A stretch of 5,428 nt of DNA, from assembly GCA_018644785.1 (NCBI GenBank), contig JABGPV010000321.1:1-5428 (forward strand). Reading direction: 5' to 3'. Below the pieces are notes generated by a model. That model worked only from the letters and a program-made list of their open reading frames with translations. It had not been told where the DNA came from and made no database searches. Both the position numbers and the translations under genes were made by a program. The first letter of the stretch is position 1. Each line of letters begins with the position of its first letter. The DNA comes from Deltaproteobacteria bacterium (GTDB lineage Bacteria; Desulfobacterota; DSM-4660; Desulfatiglandales; Desulfatiglandaceae). This document shows positions 5,238 to 5,428 of this stretch, one piece after another.

Positions 5238-5428
5238 ATGAGCCGTCGCTGGGCTATTTTCCTGATCACGTCATCCAATTTTTTTCTTTCCCAGTTCTAC
5301 CGGGCCACCAATGCGGTAATCGCGGACCAGCTCCTTCTGGATCTCTCCCTGGATACAAAGGGACTTGGCGCCCTCAGTGCCGCTTTCTTTTATGCGTTTG
5401 CCGTCACACAGATCCCCATCAGCGTATT
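5238..5428 (+). CDS. major facilitator superfamily transporter, N-terminal part (runs off window)
   Basis: The frame opens with ATG at 5238, 5 nt after a purine-rich AAGAAGAG site, and stays open to the window edge (63 whole codons, no stop). The start MSRRWAIFLITSSNFFLSQF gives a basic N-terminus and a first membrane helix. FYRATNAVIADQLLLDL is the loop and amphipathic segment common in MFS proteins of the 'FYR-x-(S/T)NAVIAP' kind, and GLGALSAAFFYAFAVTQIPISV begins the second helix. These features fit an MFS_1 secondary transporter, normally about 400 residues with 12 helices, in the inner membrane. The substrate cannot be judged from this part. It is divergent from btuB across about 190 nt of leader and spacer, and there is no riboswitch on its side, so a link to B12 is not supported. 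Confidence 0.85.
   Translation, partial: MSRRWAIFLITSSNFFLSQFYRATNAVIADQLLLDLSLDTKGLGALSAAFFYAFAVTQIPISV

Overview
The window comes from a Gram-negative bacterium: it has a TonB-dependent outer-membrane receptor, a lipoprotein with a lipobox, and a signal-peptide-bearing secreted protein. Base composition is moderate. The style of the genes (B12-controlled transport, Fn3-tailed secreted beta-propeller, W/G/P-rich small lipoprotein) would suit a Desulfobacterota-type organism, but this is a guess from memory of similar proteins and no taxonomic marker is present.

Layout. (1) 1-550: a small lipoprotein gene of unknown function (89-505, +) closed by a hairpin terminator. (2) 548-1100: an intergenic stretch with a possible 55-codon reading frame on the minus strand, a promoter with a consensus -35 box, a cobalamin (B12) riboswitch aptamer and a strong intrinsic terminator. 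(3) 1101-2573 (+): a secreted protein of about 490 residues, with a likely beta-propeller-like body and a C-terminal fibronectin type III-like domain. (4) 2574-2719: the gap between convergent genes, with a 16-bp perfect inverted repeat. (5) 2720-4762 (-): a BtuB-type TonB-dependent receptor. (6) 4766-5082 (-): its leader, with a second cobalamin riboswitch and a terminator that ends 3 nt from the start codon. (7) 5238-end (+): the first 63 codons of an MFS transporter that runs off the window.

The core is a compact B12-controlled island (about 709-5082): two convergent genes, each behind its own cobalamin riboswitch, facing each other. When B12 is scarce both leaders should read through, giving an outer-membrane receptor together with an exported protein that could bind or present corrinoid to it. 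This resembles in logic the BtuB/BtuG pairing of Bacteroidetes, where a beta-propeller surface protein captures cobalamin for BtuB. Here, however, the partner has a cleavable signal peptide rather than a lipoprotein anchor and carries an Fn3-like tail. The pairing is inferred from gene order and regulation. The two expression platforms are near-identical over 26 nt (24/26), so at least one leader probably arose by duplication. No inner-membrane B12 transport genes (btuC, btuD, btuF) are in the window.
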